From: Spirochaetaceae bacterium
Lineage (GTDB): Bacteria; Spirochaetota; Spirochaetia; Treponematales; Breznakiellaceae
Direction of reading: 5' to 3'
DNA length: 26,298 bases
Assembly (NCBI GenBank): GCA_031256815.1
Contig: JAIRPU010000124.1
Coordinates: 1-26,298, forward strand
Positions 15,143-23,092 of the stretch are shown here, piece after piece. The notes beneath the pieces were generated by a model. That model had not been told where the DNA came from. It saw only the letters and a program-made list of their open reading frames with translations, and did not search any database. The stretch's first letter is position 1. Each line of letters opens with the position of its first letter. The position numbers and the translations under genes were made by a program.

Positions 15143-16789
15143 TTAAGGGCGTAAAAGCACCACACCAGGCAATGGTTCCGGATTTTTGTATGAAAGATAT
15201 TTAAACGGATGTATATCAAGAATATTTCTAAACCAGCCTTCCAATTCAGCCATATCGATTATGTTTACCGCATAACTGTAAGATATTGGCAGTACTGTTC
15301 CGCGTTCAAGTAAAAGCTTTTCCGCTTTTGAAAGAGTTTTAAAACGTTCTTCGCCGTCTTCCGACATGGAACGTTCAAGCAGCTGTTCGTAGTCACTATC
15401 ATTATAACGCGCATCGTTAAGATTGGAATCGCGCCGCCACATTTGCAAAAAAGTATATGGGTCGGCAAAATCTCCAATCCATGTTGAAAAACCAACGTCG
15501 TAATTATCCTGTTTTAATGAATCAAAGTATTTTGGAAATGGAACAACCTCTGTTTTTACTTTTATTCCAAGCGCATCTGTCCATGCATTGCTCATAAGTT
15601 TTCCTATTCGTTCCGATTCCCTTCCAGGGCTTATTCGCAAAACCAGCATTGGCATTCCGGCGCCGCCTTCAAAACCGGCTTCGGTTAAAAGCCGGCGCGC
15701 TTCTTTAACATCGGCGGCAGAAATGCCGGAAACTTCAGGATAGCCTGAAATTGGATATATCAATGTTTTTGCAGGCAGATAGTATCCGGAACGAATCTCC
15801 TGCCAGGGGAGCGCCAGCGCCAATGCCCGCCTGACCTTATGATTGCTCCAGGGTTCATGCGCGGAACGTATATAATAGTAATGCGTAGCAAAAATAGGGT
15901 TTACTTCTATGCCGGAACGGTCTTTTATAACTTCAAAATTAACTTCGCCGGAAATCCAGCGCGCTTCGCCTGAGTTCCACAACGCGGCGGCGGCCTCGCC
16001 GTTTTCAGAAAATTTTATAACAATCTGTTTTAATTTTACATTCTCCGCGTCCCAATAAAGATCGTTTCGGGCAAGCACAAGTTTGTTAGCGCTCTGTTCA
16101 AAAATGTAAAACGGGCCGTTGGAAATTATGGGAGCGCTGTTCCATTTTGCGCGTTTAAGCATTGAAGGATGTATTGGGCTAAAGGAATGATGGCATAACA
16201 TTGAAGGGAAAAAGGCTGCCGGCGAAGTTAAGCGTACAACGAGGGTGCGCTTATCAGGAGTTTCAATTCCAACGCCGGACACCTCTGTTGTCTTCCCCAA
16301 ACGGTAATCTCGCGCCCCTTCTATAATGTCAAAAAGAGATGAATACGGCGCTTCGCCGGAAGGGTCAATAACAGAAAGCCATGCTTCACGAAAATCTTCC
16401 GAACCAAGCGCGTCTCCGTTCCAGTAACGAAGGTTTTCTTTTAGGGTAAAAGTCCATGTTTTTTTATCGTCTGAAAGTTTCCATTTTTCTATCGCAGCGG
16501 GCATAGGTTCCATCGTTAAAGGATGATACGTAAACAACCCTTCAAACAGCGCTGTAAAAACCTGCGCTTCTGTAGCAAGAAACGATTTACGTATGTCAAG
16601 TTCAATTTCGTTCATATAAAAAGAGACGGTAAGGCTGTTTCTGTCCGCAATATTCGGTCTGGCTTCGGCATAGCGTTCTACAGGAGCCTGCCCGTTTTCT
16701 TTTTTACCCGGTTTAATACGAAAAAAGAATTCCGTTACACACGAAAGAAATAAAAAAGAACAAAGACTTAAAAGAATTAAACGTTTCAT
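15143..16789 (-). CDS. Oligopeptide-binding lipoprotein, SBP family 5 (OppA-like)
   Basis: The 548-residue product is an extracytoplasmic solute-binding protein that would bind peptides or related solutes for an ABC importer. It starts MKRLILLSLCSFLFLSCVTE, with lipidation at C17 (lipobox FLSC). Family-5 features are LFEGLFTYHPLTMEPMPAAI near the N terminus, AAIEKWKLSDDKKTWTFTLKENLRYWNG, APIISNGPFYI, and late FSTWIGDFADPYTFLQMW with its following NDARYNDSDYEQLLERSM. A GGAAGG Shine-Dalgarno precedes the ATG. No permease or ATPase subunit is present here, so it works with a transporter encoded elsewhere. It is the last gene after argG and the 468-residue gene, with a gap of only 20 bases. An alternative ligand such as nickel or heme cannot be excluded. 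Confidence 0.9.
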   Translation of the reverse strand: MKRLILLSLCSFLFLSCVTEFFFRIKPGKKENGQAPVERYAEARPNIADRNSLTVSFYMNEIELDIRKSFLATEAQVFTALFEGLFTYHPLTMEPMPAAIEKWKLSDDKKTWTFTLKENLRYWNGDALGSEDFREAWLSVIDPSGEAPYSSLFDIIEGARDYRLGKTTEVSGVGIETPDKRTLVVRLTSPAAFFPSMLCHHSFSPIHPSMLKRAKWNSAPIISNGPFYIFEQSANKLVLARNDLYWDAENVKLKQIVIKFSENGEAAAALWNSGEARWISGEVNFEVIKDRSGIEVNPIFATHYYYIRSAHEPWSNHKVRRALALALPWQEIRSGYYLPAKTLIYPISGYPEVSGISAADVKEARRLLTEAGFEGGAGMPMLVLRISPGRESERIGKLMSNAWTDALGIKVKTEVVPFPKYFDSLKQDNYDVGFSTWIGDFADPYTFLQMWRRDSNLNDARYNDSDYEQLLERSMSEDGEERFKTLSKAEKLLLERGTVLPISYSYAVNIIDMAELEGWFRNILDIHPFKYLSYKNPEPLPGVVLLRP

Positions 16790-16809
16790 TAGAACCTTCC
16801 TGCGCGTTA

Positions 16810-18216
16810 TTACGGCGATGCTACGGCATTTGCTTTTATGCCCATTTTTTTTAACTGAGAGCCTGCTTCTACCGCGATATTATAATCAAAAAGCTTTTCC
16901 GTGGCGGACTTTGCCGCGATTTTTAGCGCGGCAAGCTCAGGCCGCACTCCGCGAACTTTTGCGCGGTCTGTATTATAAGTATGAAGCTTGAAGTATTCAT
17001 CAAATCCTGTAAGCGTACGGAAAAAAGACTGAGCATCTTTTATGTTTCGCTTTAAAAGTTCATGAAGCTGCACTTCTTCCATTGATGGAAACTTTTTTTC
17101 CCCTGTTCCCCTTGGAGCAAGCGCGGAAAATATTTTTACTTTTTTTTCAAGTTCATCCAAAAACTGAACATAATTTATTCGCTCGCGCACTATAACTCCC
17201 TTATAAGGGTCGGCATATTCCAAATTGTAAAAAACAGGCGCCGCTTCTTTTGTACGAATCTGCGTTACAAAATTTTTTATTCTAAACAAAAATCCTTTTC
17301 GCCTGTTTTGCAATAATTCGTGATTCTCTGTAAGTTTTGCGGTAATTTCGCCAAGCGCCGCGCCGGAGACTCCAATAGCGTTTAAGCCTTCTATAAGTAT
17401 TGCGCGCTTATCCTCCGGTTTTACCGTGTTTTTTGTTTTTTCAGAAATAAGGCTAAGCTTTTTTAAAACATTTCCGCGCAATGTTGCGGACTGCGGAGAA
17501 AAATCTTCTTTAAGAACTTCTTCCGCAAGCAGCTGATAAAATGGCGAAGCGGGAAAAACAGCTAAAAAATTTTTTTTAATTACAGGTATCTGCGCCTGCG
17601 CCGCGCTCATATTTGCTATGCCGTGTATGCGCAGGTCGTATTTATACTGTTCACGGTTAAAGACGCTTATAGAATCGAGAATTTGAATTATTGCCTGAGC
17701 CGCTTTTGCGATTTTGCCGAGCGCTTCATTTATCAACGCCGTAGAAAACTGGTCAAAAGAAGAACGCCTTAGAGAAGTTAAAATTTCGCCAAGCGCAATC
17801 GAAACAGAGCCGGCTTCCTGCGAAAACCTTATCCAGTCGATATATTTTACCAAACCCAGCATCTGTTTAACCGCTTCCTGTGTGCAGCCTTCCAAACTAA
17901 GCGGATAGCAGCTAACAAGATATTCAATTTCTTTACCAAGGTCGGAAAGCCGTTTGCCAAGCTGTTCGCGCCGCAGGGAATCTGGAATTTTAGTTGAATC
18001 CGGAATTTGCAGATGACCAGAGGTCTTTGCGTCCTGCTTATAAGGGTCTTCGCTAATTAAACCTTTTTTTATAAGAATTATGCATAACGATTCAAGCCCT
18101 GTGTTAAATATGCCGAATTCTTCTTTTAATTTTGGCAATTCAAAACGTTCAAGCGCCGAACGCCGCGTTTTAAGCGCCTCCATTAACTTGGTTCTGAATT
18201 CCAAATCGCTGTTCAT
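16810..18216 (-). CDS. Conserved-looking helical protein of unknown function
   Basis: I do not recognise this 468-residue protein. It has no signal peptide or membrane segment, so it is probably cytoplasmic. It is rich in charged and helical stretches (for example MNSDLEFRTKLMEALKTRRS, GKIAKAAQAIIQILDS, FLDELEKKVKIFSALAPRG, LLKRNIKDAQSFFRTLTGF), with few glycines except in a middle segment (GLNAIGVSGAALGEI) and an aromatic block FYNLEYADPYKGVIVRERI. It lies 19 bases downstream of argG and 20 bases upstream of the peptide-binding lipoprotein, an arrangement typical of cotranscription. A separate promoter for it overlaps the end of argG, and no Shine-Dalgarno precedes its ATG. A role in arginine or peptide metabolism is only suggested by position. 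A structure prediction could reveal a known fold. Confidence 0.8.
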   Translation of the reverse strand: MNSDLEFRTKLMEALKTRRSALERFELPKLKEEFGIFNTGLESLCIILIKKGLISEDPYKQDAKTSGHLQIPDSTKIPDSLRREQLGKRLSDLGKEIEYLVSCYPLSLEGCTQEAVKQMLGLVKYIDWIRFSQEAGSVSIALGEILTSLRRSSFDQFSTALINEALGKIAKAAQAIIQILDSISVFNREQYKYDLRIHGIANMSAAQAQIPVIKKNFLAVFPASPFYQLLAEEVLKEDFSPQSATLRGNVLKKLSLISEKTKNTVKPEDKRAILIEGLNAIGVSGAALGEITAKLTENHELLQNRRKGFLFRIKNFVTQIRTKEAAPVFYNLEYADPYKGVIVRERINYVQFLDELEKKVKIFSALAPRGTGEKKFPSMEEVQLHELLKRNIKDAQSFFRTLTGFDEYFKLHTYNTDRAKVRGVRPELAALKIAAKSATEKLFDYNIAVEAGSQLKKMGIKANAVASP

Positions 18217-18224
18217 TTTGTTAT

Positions 18225-18253
18225 ATTATCGGAATTTAACGCGAATTGCTCAA
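18225..18253 (-). promoter_or_regulatory. Candidate promoter of the 468-residue gene, inside the argG 3' end
   Basis: On the minus strand, TTGAGC (18253-18248) and GATAAT (18230-18225) are 17 bases apart. A start at the usual distance falls at about 18218-18217, one or two bases before the ATG at 18216. Confidence 0.4.
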
Positions 18254-19435
18254 TGAGCGTACAAGCGTAGAAAGCCCGTACAGCTTTATAAAGCCGGAAG
18301 CGTCCGAATGATTATAAAATTCGCCCGTTGTAAAACTGGCTATATTAGCGTTATACAATGAATTTGGCGATGCCAGACCGGCGGAATATATATTCCCCTT
18401 GTAGAGTTTTAATTTAACATCGCCATTAACCGCCTTTTGAGTTGAATCGACAAAAGCGGAAAGCGCCTCGCGCAATGGCGACCACCAAAAACCGCCATAT
18501 ATAAGCGCCGCAAGTTTTTGAGCAACCTGCTGTTTAAACTCATAAGTTTGCCTGTCCAGCGTAAGCCGCTCTAACTCGCCATGGGCATAGTAAAGAATAC
18601 TGCCTCCAGGGGTCTCGTAAACACCACGGCTCTTCATACCTACAACACGGTTTTCTATAAGGTCGCAAATTCCAATTCCACAGGCTCCTCCGGTTTTATT
18701 TAATTCGCGGATAATATCAAGTCCTTTCATCGTTTTTCCATTTAACGCTACAGGAATTCCATTTTCAAATTTAATTTCAACATAACAGGCGGTATCGGGC
18801 GCTTTTTCCGGCGGCACAGTTATTTTCAGCATGGTTTCGTAATGCGGTTCAGTGCCTGGGTCTTCCAGTTCAAGCCCTTCGTGCGATATATGCCAAATAT
18901 TATCATCGCGGCTGTAGGAATCGTCTTTTTTCATTGGAACCGGAATTCCACGCGCTTCAAGGTAGGCAATTTCTTCCTCGCGGCTTTTAATATTCCATGT
19001 CCGCCATGGAGCTATAATTTCCAGTTCAGGGGCAAGCGCCATAATTCCAAGTTCAAAGCGGATTTGGTCGTTACCCTTGCCGGTTGCCCCGTGCGAAACC
19101 GCCTGCGCCCCGCGCATTCGCGCATATTCAACCAGCGTTTTTGCTATAAGAGGACGCGCAGCAGCAGTTCCCAAAAGGTATTTATCTTCGTATACAGCGC
19201 CGCTTTTTAACATTGGAAAAATAAAATTATTTACAAATTCGTCTGTTACATCGGCAACATGACATTCAGACGCGCCGGTTGCAAGAGCGCGTTCTTTTAT
19301 GGCATCCCAGTCTGCTTCCTGCCCTACATTAACACAAACTGCGATAATTTCATAACCGCCGGTTTCTTTTAACCATGGAATAATAACTGTAGTATCAAGC
19401 CCGCCGGAATACGCGAGCGCAACTTTTTTTGCCAT
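18236..19435 (-). CDS. argG: Argininosuccinate synthase
   Basis: ArgG joins citrulline and aspartate with ATP in the penultimate step of arginine synthesis. The 399-residue product has the PP-loop KVALAYSGGLDTTVIIPWLK at the N terminus, KYLLGTAAARPLIAKTLVEYA, the substrate segment VSHGATGKGNDQIRFELG, KKDDSYSRDDNIWHISHEGL, the loop LEDPGTEP, and the late motif GRVYETPGG-like RGVYETPGGSILYYAHGELE. The length is standard. A strong GGAG seven or so bases before the ATG supports the start. A possible -10 TAGTAT lies just upstream (complement of 19451-19456), with CTTACA at 18-base spacing as a weak -35. The partner argH is not nearby. The gene diverges from tex and heads a three-gene set with the 468-residue gene and an OppA-like lipoprotein. 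Confidence 0.97.
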   Translation of the reverse strand: MAKKVALAYSGGLDTTVIIPWLKETGGYEIIAVCVNVGQEADWDAIKERALATGASECHVADVTDEFVNNFIFPMLKSGAVYEDKYLLGTAAARPLIAKTLVEYARMRGAQAVSHGATGKGNDQIRFELGIMALAPELEIIAPWRTWNIKSREEEIAYLEARGIPVPMKKDDSYSRDDNIWHISHEGLELEDPGTEPHYETMLKITVPPEKAPDTACYVEIKFENGIPVALNGKTMKGLDIIRELNKTGGACGIGICDLIENRVVGMKSRGVYETPGGSILYYAHGELERLTLDRQTYEFKQQVAQKLAALIYGGFWWSPLREALSAFVDSTQKAVNGDVKLKLYKGNIYSAGLASPNSLYNANIASFTTGEFYNHSDASGFIKLYGLSTLVRSLSNSR

Positions 19436-19517
19436 ATAATCTCCTTCTAAATACTATCACAATTTAACGGCCTGTGTAAGCGGCGCGGTATTTTTGAAAG
19501 CACATTTTTTTGAGTGT

Positions 19518-19531
19518 CCTTATTTTTAAGG
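19518..19531. promoter_or_regulatory. Inverted repeat in the argG-tex divergent region
   Basis: CCTTA (19518-19522) and TAAGG (19527-19531) are separated by four T's, forming a 14-bp symmetric site 13 bases before the tex -35. It could be an operator for either gene. It does not resemble the ArgR box consensus. Confidence 0.3.
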
Positions 19532-19543
19532 CAATGCGCGCGC

Positions 19544-19572
19544 TGGACAAACATGATTTTTTATTGTATATT
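19544..19572 (+). promoter_or_regulatory. Promoter of tex
   Basis: TGGACA (19544-19549) and TATATT (19567-19572) at 17-base spacing, each five of six to consensus. The predicted start near 19579 leaves a short leader with an AAAGGG Shine-Dalgarno before the ATG at 19594. Confidence 0.6.
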
Positions 19573-19593
19573 TTCAATTAAAGGGTTTGCGCG

Positions 19594-21924
19594 ATGGAGT
19601 TGAATGAAGAATTTATAACCGGTCTTAAAGTTGACGAACTGCTCATAACCAAACGCATAGCCGAAACGCTTGATATAAAACAGGAGCAGGTAAAGGCTGT
19701 GGTTTTACTTTTAAGCGAAGGCAGCACCGTACCTTTTATAGCGCGTTACCGCAAGGAAGCTACAGGTTCTCTGGACGAAGTTAAAGTACGTGATATTGAA
19801 CACCTGTTGGCAAGCAATAATAATCTTGAAGAACGAAGACTTGAGATAATTCGTGGAATTTTTGAACAGGGGAAACTTTCTGTTCCGCTATACGAAAATA
19901 TTATTAAGGCGCTAACCCTTGCCGAACTTGAAGACATTTACACTCCATACAAGCGCAAGAAAAAAACCAGGGGAATGGTTGCCGTGGAAAAAGGTCTGGA
20001 ACCGCTTGCCGATGCAATGTGCGAACTTGACGAAGCGGCGATTAGGGCAAAGGCGGCAGATTTTATACATGAAAATACAGAAAACCCTGAACTTTCAGTT
20101 ACAAGTACAGAGGACGCATTACAGGGCGCTATGGATATAATTGCAGAAAGGGTTGCTCAGGATACGGGGAATCGTTCGCAAATCAAGTCGCTTTACGAAA
20201 ATGACGGCAGAATCGTAGTTAAAGGGCTTGGAGGCGAAGCGGATAAAAAAACATCTGTTTATCAAATGTATTGGGATTATACCGAAAAACTTTCCGAAAT
20301 TAAGGCGCACAGAATTTTGGCCATAAACAGGGGCGAACACGAAGGCAAATTAGAGGTAAGAATTGATGTTGACGAAACGACGGCCGTCCTGAAACTTACG
20401 AAGAATTACAGTATACATAACGACTTTCACCGCGAAGCAATTAGCGATGGGCTTACAAGGCTTTTATCGCCGGCTGTAATGCGCGAAATTCGGGCGGACA
20501 AGGCTTGTTATGCAGATACTCACGGTATAGACGTATTTAGTCAGAATCTACGCAACCTTTTAATGCAGCAGCCCATAAAGGGAACGCGGGTGCTTGGCGT
20601 TGACCCGGGGCTTAGAACCGGAACAAAATGTGTTTGTCTTGACGAAACAGGCAAATATCTTCATAACTTTGTTATTTATCATCACAGGCTGGAAGAAGCT
20701 AAACATTCTCTGCTGGACGCGATAAAAAGCTACAATTTAACTCTTGCCGCAATAGGCAATGGAACAGGAAGCAAAGAGACGCAGGAAATCTTAGCTTCTG
20801 TTATTGCCGATAATAATTTAGATATGATGTGGACAATAGTAGACGAAGACGGCGCTTCTGTTTATTCAGCGTCCGATGTAGCGCGGGACGAGTTTCCCGC
20901 GCTTGACCTTACAATACGCGGCGCTATTTCTATAGGCAGGCGGCTGCAGGACCCGCTTGCAGAACTTGTAAAAGTGCCGCCTCAATCAATCGGTGTAGGG
21001 CTTTATCAGCATGATGTAAACCAAAAACGGCTTACAGAAACGCTTGACGAAGTGGTTTCTTCTGTTGTAAACAACGTTGGAGTAAATATTAATACGGCAA
21101 GCGCGTCTCTTCTTGGATATGTATCCGGCATAAACAGTTCGCTTGCAAAAAAAATAGTTAAATACAGAGACGAAAAAGGCAAAATTGTTTCGCGCATAGA
21201 ATTGAACGAGGTTCCAGGTATGGGACCAAAAACATTTGAACAATGCGCCGGATTTTTAAAAATTCCGGAAAGTGAAGAAAAACTTGATAACAGCTGGGTA
21301 CATCCGGAAAATTATGAAATAGCGCGTGTAATTGCCGGTAATATAACAGAGACAGGCAATCTTTCGCAATCTGTGCGCAATGAGCTTAAATCAAAATATT
21401 CGGTTGGCGAAACAACAATAAACGATATTTTAGAGGAGCTTCTTAAACCAGGGCGCGACCCCAGAGACGGCTATCCAAAACCTGTAATGCAAAAAGGGGT
21501 GCTTTCTTTTGACGACCTTAGAGAAGGCATGAGTGTAACCGGAAAAATAAAAAATGTGGTTGATTTTGGCGCTTTTGTTGACATTGGAATAAAAGAAATA
21601 GCGCTTATTCATGTTTCAGAAATGAGCGACAGCTATGTAAAAAACCCAATGGAACTTGTAAAAGTTGGGGATGTGCTGGAGTTCAAAATAGCACTGCTTG
21701 AACATGACCGCAGGCGTGTAAGCCTTACGCGAAAATCCGGCGCGCGCCGGCAGCCCGAAAAAACGGCTGTTGGCATTAAATCGGGCGCAAATAAAAGCGG
21801 CGAAAAGCCGGCTGTTATGCGCCGTGTTGTTGTTGTAAAAAAATCCGCACCCAGCCTGTCTAACGACGACGGCACAATGTACAATCCATTTGCCGGTGTT
21901 TTTAGCAACAAATCACCTAAATGA
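19594..21924 (+). CDS. tex: Tex-family RNA-binding transcription accessory protein
   Basis: Tex is a conserved nucleic-acid-binding protein of the Spt6 relatives that acts on transcription complexes; its biochemical role is not fully settled. The 776 residues contain the Tex N-terminal helical region (STVPFIARYRKEATGSLDEV; ALTLAELEDIYTPYKRKKKT), a YqgF-type RNase H-like domain beginning near residue 330 (GTRVLGVDPGLRTGTKCVCL), and the helix-hairpin-helix segment at about 499-557 (GVNINTASASLLGYVSGI; ELNEVPGMGPKTFEQCAGFL). A C-terminal S1 domain lies at about 646-715 (GMSVTGKIKNVVDFGAFVDIG), followed by a basic low-complexity tail. The sequence is intact and of full length. An AAAGGG eight bases upstream supports the ATG. 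Its stop overlaps the ATG of the next lipoprotein gene (ATGA). Confidence 0.96.
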   Translation: MELNEEFITGLKVDELLITKRIAETLDIKQEQVKAVVLLLSEGSTVPFIARYRKEATGSLDEVKVRDIEHLLASNNNLEERRLEIIRGIFEQGKLSVPLYENIIKALTLAELEDIYTPYKRKKKTRGMVAVEKGLEPLADAMCELDEAAIRAKAADFIHENTENPELSVTSTEDALQGAMDIIAERVAQDTGNRSQIKSLYENDGRIVVKGLGGEADKKTSVYQMYWDYTEKLSEIKAHRILAINRGEHEGKLEVRIDVDETTAVLKLTKNYSIHNDFHREAISDGLTRLLSPAVMREIRADKACYADTHGIDVFSQNLRNLLMQQPIKGTRVLGVDPGLRTGTKCVCLDETGKYLHNFVIYHHRLEEAKHSLLDAIKSYNLTLAAIGNGTGSKETQEILASVIADNNLDMMWTIVDEDGASVYSASDVARDEFPALDLTIRGAISIGRRLQDPLAELVKVPPQSIGVGLYQHDVNQKRLTETLDEVVSSVVNNVGVNINTASASLLGYVSGINSSLAKKIVKYRDEKGKIVSRIELNEVPGMGPKTFEQCAGFLKIPESEEKLDNSWVHPENYEIARVIAGNITETGNLSQSVRNELKSKYSVGETTINDILEELLKPGRDPRDGYPKPVMQKGVLSFDDLREGMSVTGKIKNVVDFGAFVDIGIKEIALIHVSEMSDSYVKNPMELVKVGDVLEFKIALLEHDRRRVSLTRKSGARRQPEKTAVGIKSGANKSGEKPAVMRRVVVVKKSAPSLSNDDGTMYNPFAGVFSNKSPK

Positions 21925-22259
21925 AAAAAGTCTTTATTTTTTTTACGATGTGCGTAACAGGGCTGCTTTTTAGCAACTGTGAATTATATCCTGTTGTACA
22001 GAAAGGCGGAGAGTTAATTATTCGCGCCCAGGTACCGGCGATGGGGTATCATGTAAAAATTAAGTTTGACCAAACCGAAAAGACAATTGAAGAACTTGAA
22101 ATGCCGGGCGGCTCAGGCAGGGTAAAAATCGAGGTGCCTTATGACGGAATTTATACGGTATATTATCAAATGTACGGCCCTCCTACTAATCCATGGAAAA
22201 ATAGGGTATGTGAAATAAATAACGGCAGTTTTGTTGAAACTGTTCTTGCTTTTCCTTAA
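21921..22259 (+). CDS. Small lipoprotein, unknown function
   Basis: The 112-residue product opens MKKVFIFFTMCVTGLLFSNC, a lipoprotein signal with lipidation at C20 (FSNC is a relaxed lipobox of the kind spirochetes use). The mature chain is mainly beta-rich: LIIRAQVPAMGYHVKIKFD, IEELEMPGGSGRVKIEVPYDGIYTVYYQMYGPP, ending in PWKNRVCEINNGSFVETVLAFP. That pattern suggests a small beta-sandwich but matches no family I know. Its ATG overlaps the tex stop, so it is translationally coupled to tex, and a second lipoprotein gene follows after 11 bases. A secreted product coupled to a cytoplasmic transcription factor is odd; no functional link can be deduced. Confidence 0.8.
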   Translation: MKKVFIFFTMCVTGLLFSNCELYPVVQKGGELIIRAQVPAMGYHVKIKFDQTEKTIEELEMPGGSGRVKIEVPYDGIYTVYYQMYGPPTNPWKNRVCEINNGSFVETVLAFP

Positions 22260-22270
22260 TATATAATTAT

Positions 22271-22720
22271 ATGAAAAAATTTTTTTTATTATTTATAGCG
22301 GTGTTATATATCTCTTGCGATTCGTATAATCCTTCTTTTGAAGGATTAATAGAGGAGCTTGGCAACGAAGATAAAACAAAAGGATATTTTAATTTTACAA
22401 TTACATTTCCATCTTCGTCTGTTATTCCAGGTAATTCTTATCTTATTTTTACAGAGTATAGCAATAACACCGATTTATTAAATCTTGGCAACGGCTGGCT
22501 CTCAGGCAATACCTCAAAAACAACTTTTTCGTCAACCGGTCCAGGCTCTGATACCGTTGCCTCAAAAGATAAAGTTTTTAGATTTAAACCCGGAAACTAT
22601 AAGCTTTTGCTTTGTCTGAGGAATCCTACGGAGGAATTTATGCTTGAAGAAAATATAATAATAAGTCCAGGCGAATACAGTTTGTTTAACAAAACCGTAC
22701 AAACAAGCGATTTTCAATAG
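22271..22720 (+). CDS. Small lipoprotein, unknown function
   Basis: The 149-residue product starts MKKFFLLFIAVLYISCDSYN, with lipidation at C16 (lipobox YISC). The mature chain is Ser/Thr/Asn-rich with alternating beta-like stretches (GYFNFTITFPSSSVIPGNSYLIFTEYS, VFRFKPGNYKLLLCLRNPTEEF, ENIIISPGEYSLFNKTVQ), consistent with a small beta-sandwich displayed on the cell surface or in the periplasm. No family is recognised. It follows the coupled lipoprotein gene by 11 bases. It lacks a Shine-Dalgarno, although a TATAAT at 22262-22267 just before the ATG is present without a suitable -35. The gene is noticeably AT-rich. It converges with the charged 105-residue gene on the other strand. Confidence 0.8.
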   Translation: MKKFFLLFIAVLYISCDSYNPSFEGLIEELGNEDKTKGYFNFTITFPSSSVIPGNSYLIFTEYSNNTDLLNLGNGWLSGNTSKTTFSSTGPGSDTVASKDKVFRFKPGNYKLLLCLRNPTEEFMLEENIIISPGEYSLFNKTVQTSDFQ

Positions 22721-22721
22721 C

Positions 22722-22738
22722 GGCATAGCATTATCGCC
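22722..22738 (+). terminator. Weak hairpin after the lipoprotein genes
   Basis: GGCATA (22722-22727) pairs with TAT-C-GCC (22732-22738) with one bulged C. A T-run occurs only some distance downstream, so termination is tentative. It sits between two converging genes. Confidence 0.25.
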
Positions 22739-22774
22739 ATAAAAAGAGCAATAGTGTTTTTTGAATATGAATAT

Positions 22775-23092
22775 TTAACCGCTTAAATCTATATAACGGC
22801 CAAGATTAGGGTCGCGCACGGCGTGTTCCTGTTGTTCTTCGGCAGTTTCATTTTTTTGCCGTTCTTCATGAGGGTTCCTCTCTTCGCGCCCATCTTCATT
22901 AAGACGGGTAAGGCTGTTTTCGTTGTTACTGGCTTCGTGTACGGTTTTGGATTTTTCGTTTTCCAGCTTTTGTTGAACTGCTGCCTCCATGGTTTTATGG
23001 AGCTGAACACCTTCTTTTTGCGCATGAACTTCTTTTGCAAACTTATCCAGCTGCGAGAAAAGCATTTGAAGGTCAAGCGGCGTTACTGCCAT
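22775..23092 (-). CDS. Charged 105-residue protein of unknown function
   Basis: The product has an amphipathic N-terminal part (MAVTPLDLQMLFSQLDKFAK, then HKTMEAAVQQKLENEKS) that looks like a helix able to self-associate. A very hydrophilic, Glu/Asn/Arg/Gln-rich C-terminal half with no hydrophobic core (SLTRLNEDGREERNPHEERQ) is probably disordered, ending DPNLGRYIDLSG. There is no signal peptide or membrane segment. The start overlaps the stop of the DUF4340-like gene by one base (TAATG), showing coupled translation, and that gene lies downstream of secA. I infer a cytoplasmic or membrane-peripheral partner of the DUF4340-like protein, but only from position. Other frames here give antisense shadows, and this frame is the coupled one. 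Confidence 0.75.
   Translation of the reverse strand: MAVTPLDLQMLFSQLDKFAKEVHAQKEGVQLHKTMEAAVQQKLENEKSKTVHEASNNENSLTRLNEDGREERNPHEERQKNETAEEQQEHAVRDPNLGRYIDLSG

Noticed and set aside
19436..19593. Arginine-repressor boxes between argG and tex
   Set aside because: No pair of TGAATAATTATTCA-like sites is visible; only a CCTTA/TAAGG repeat.
22262..22270. A further leaderless promoter at the second small lipoprotein gene
   Set aside because: TATAAT is only three bases before the ATG and no -35 fits at 16-18 bases, so a start would fall inside the gene.
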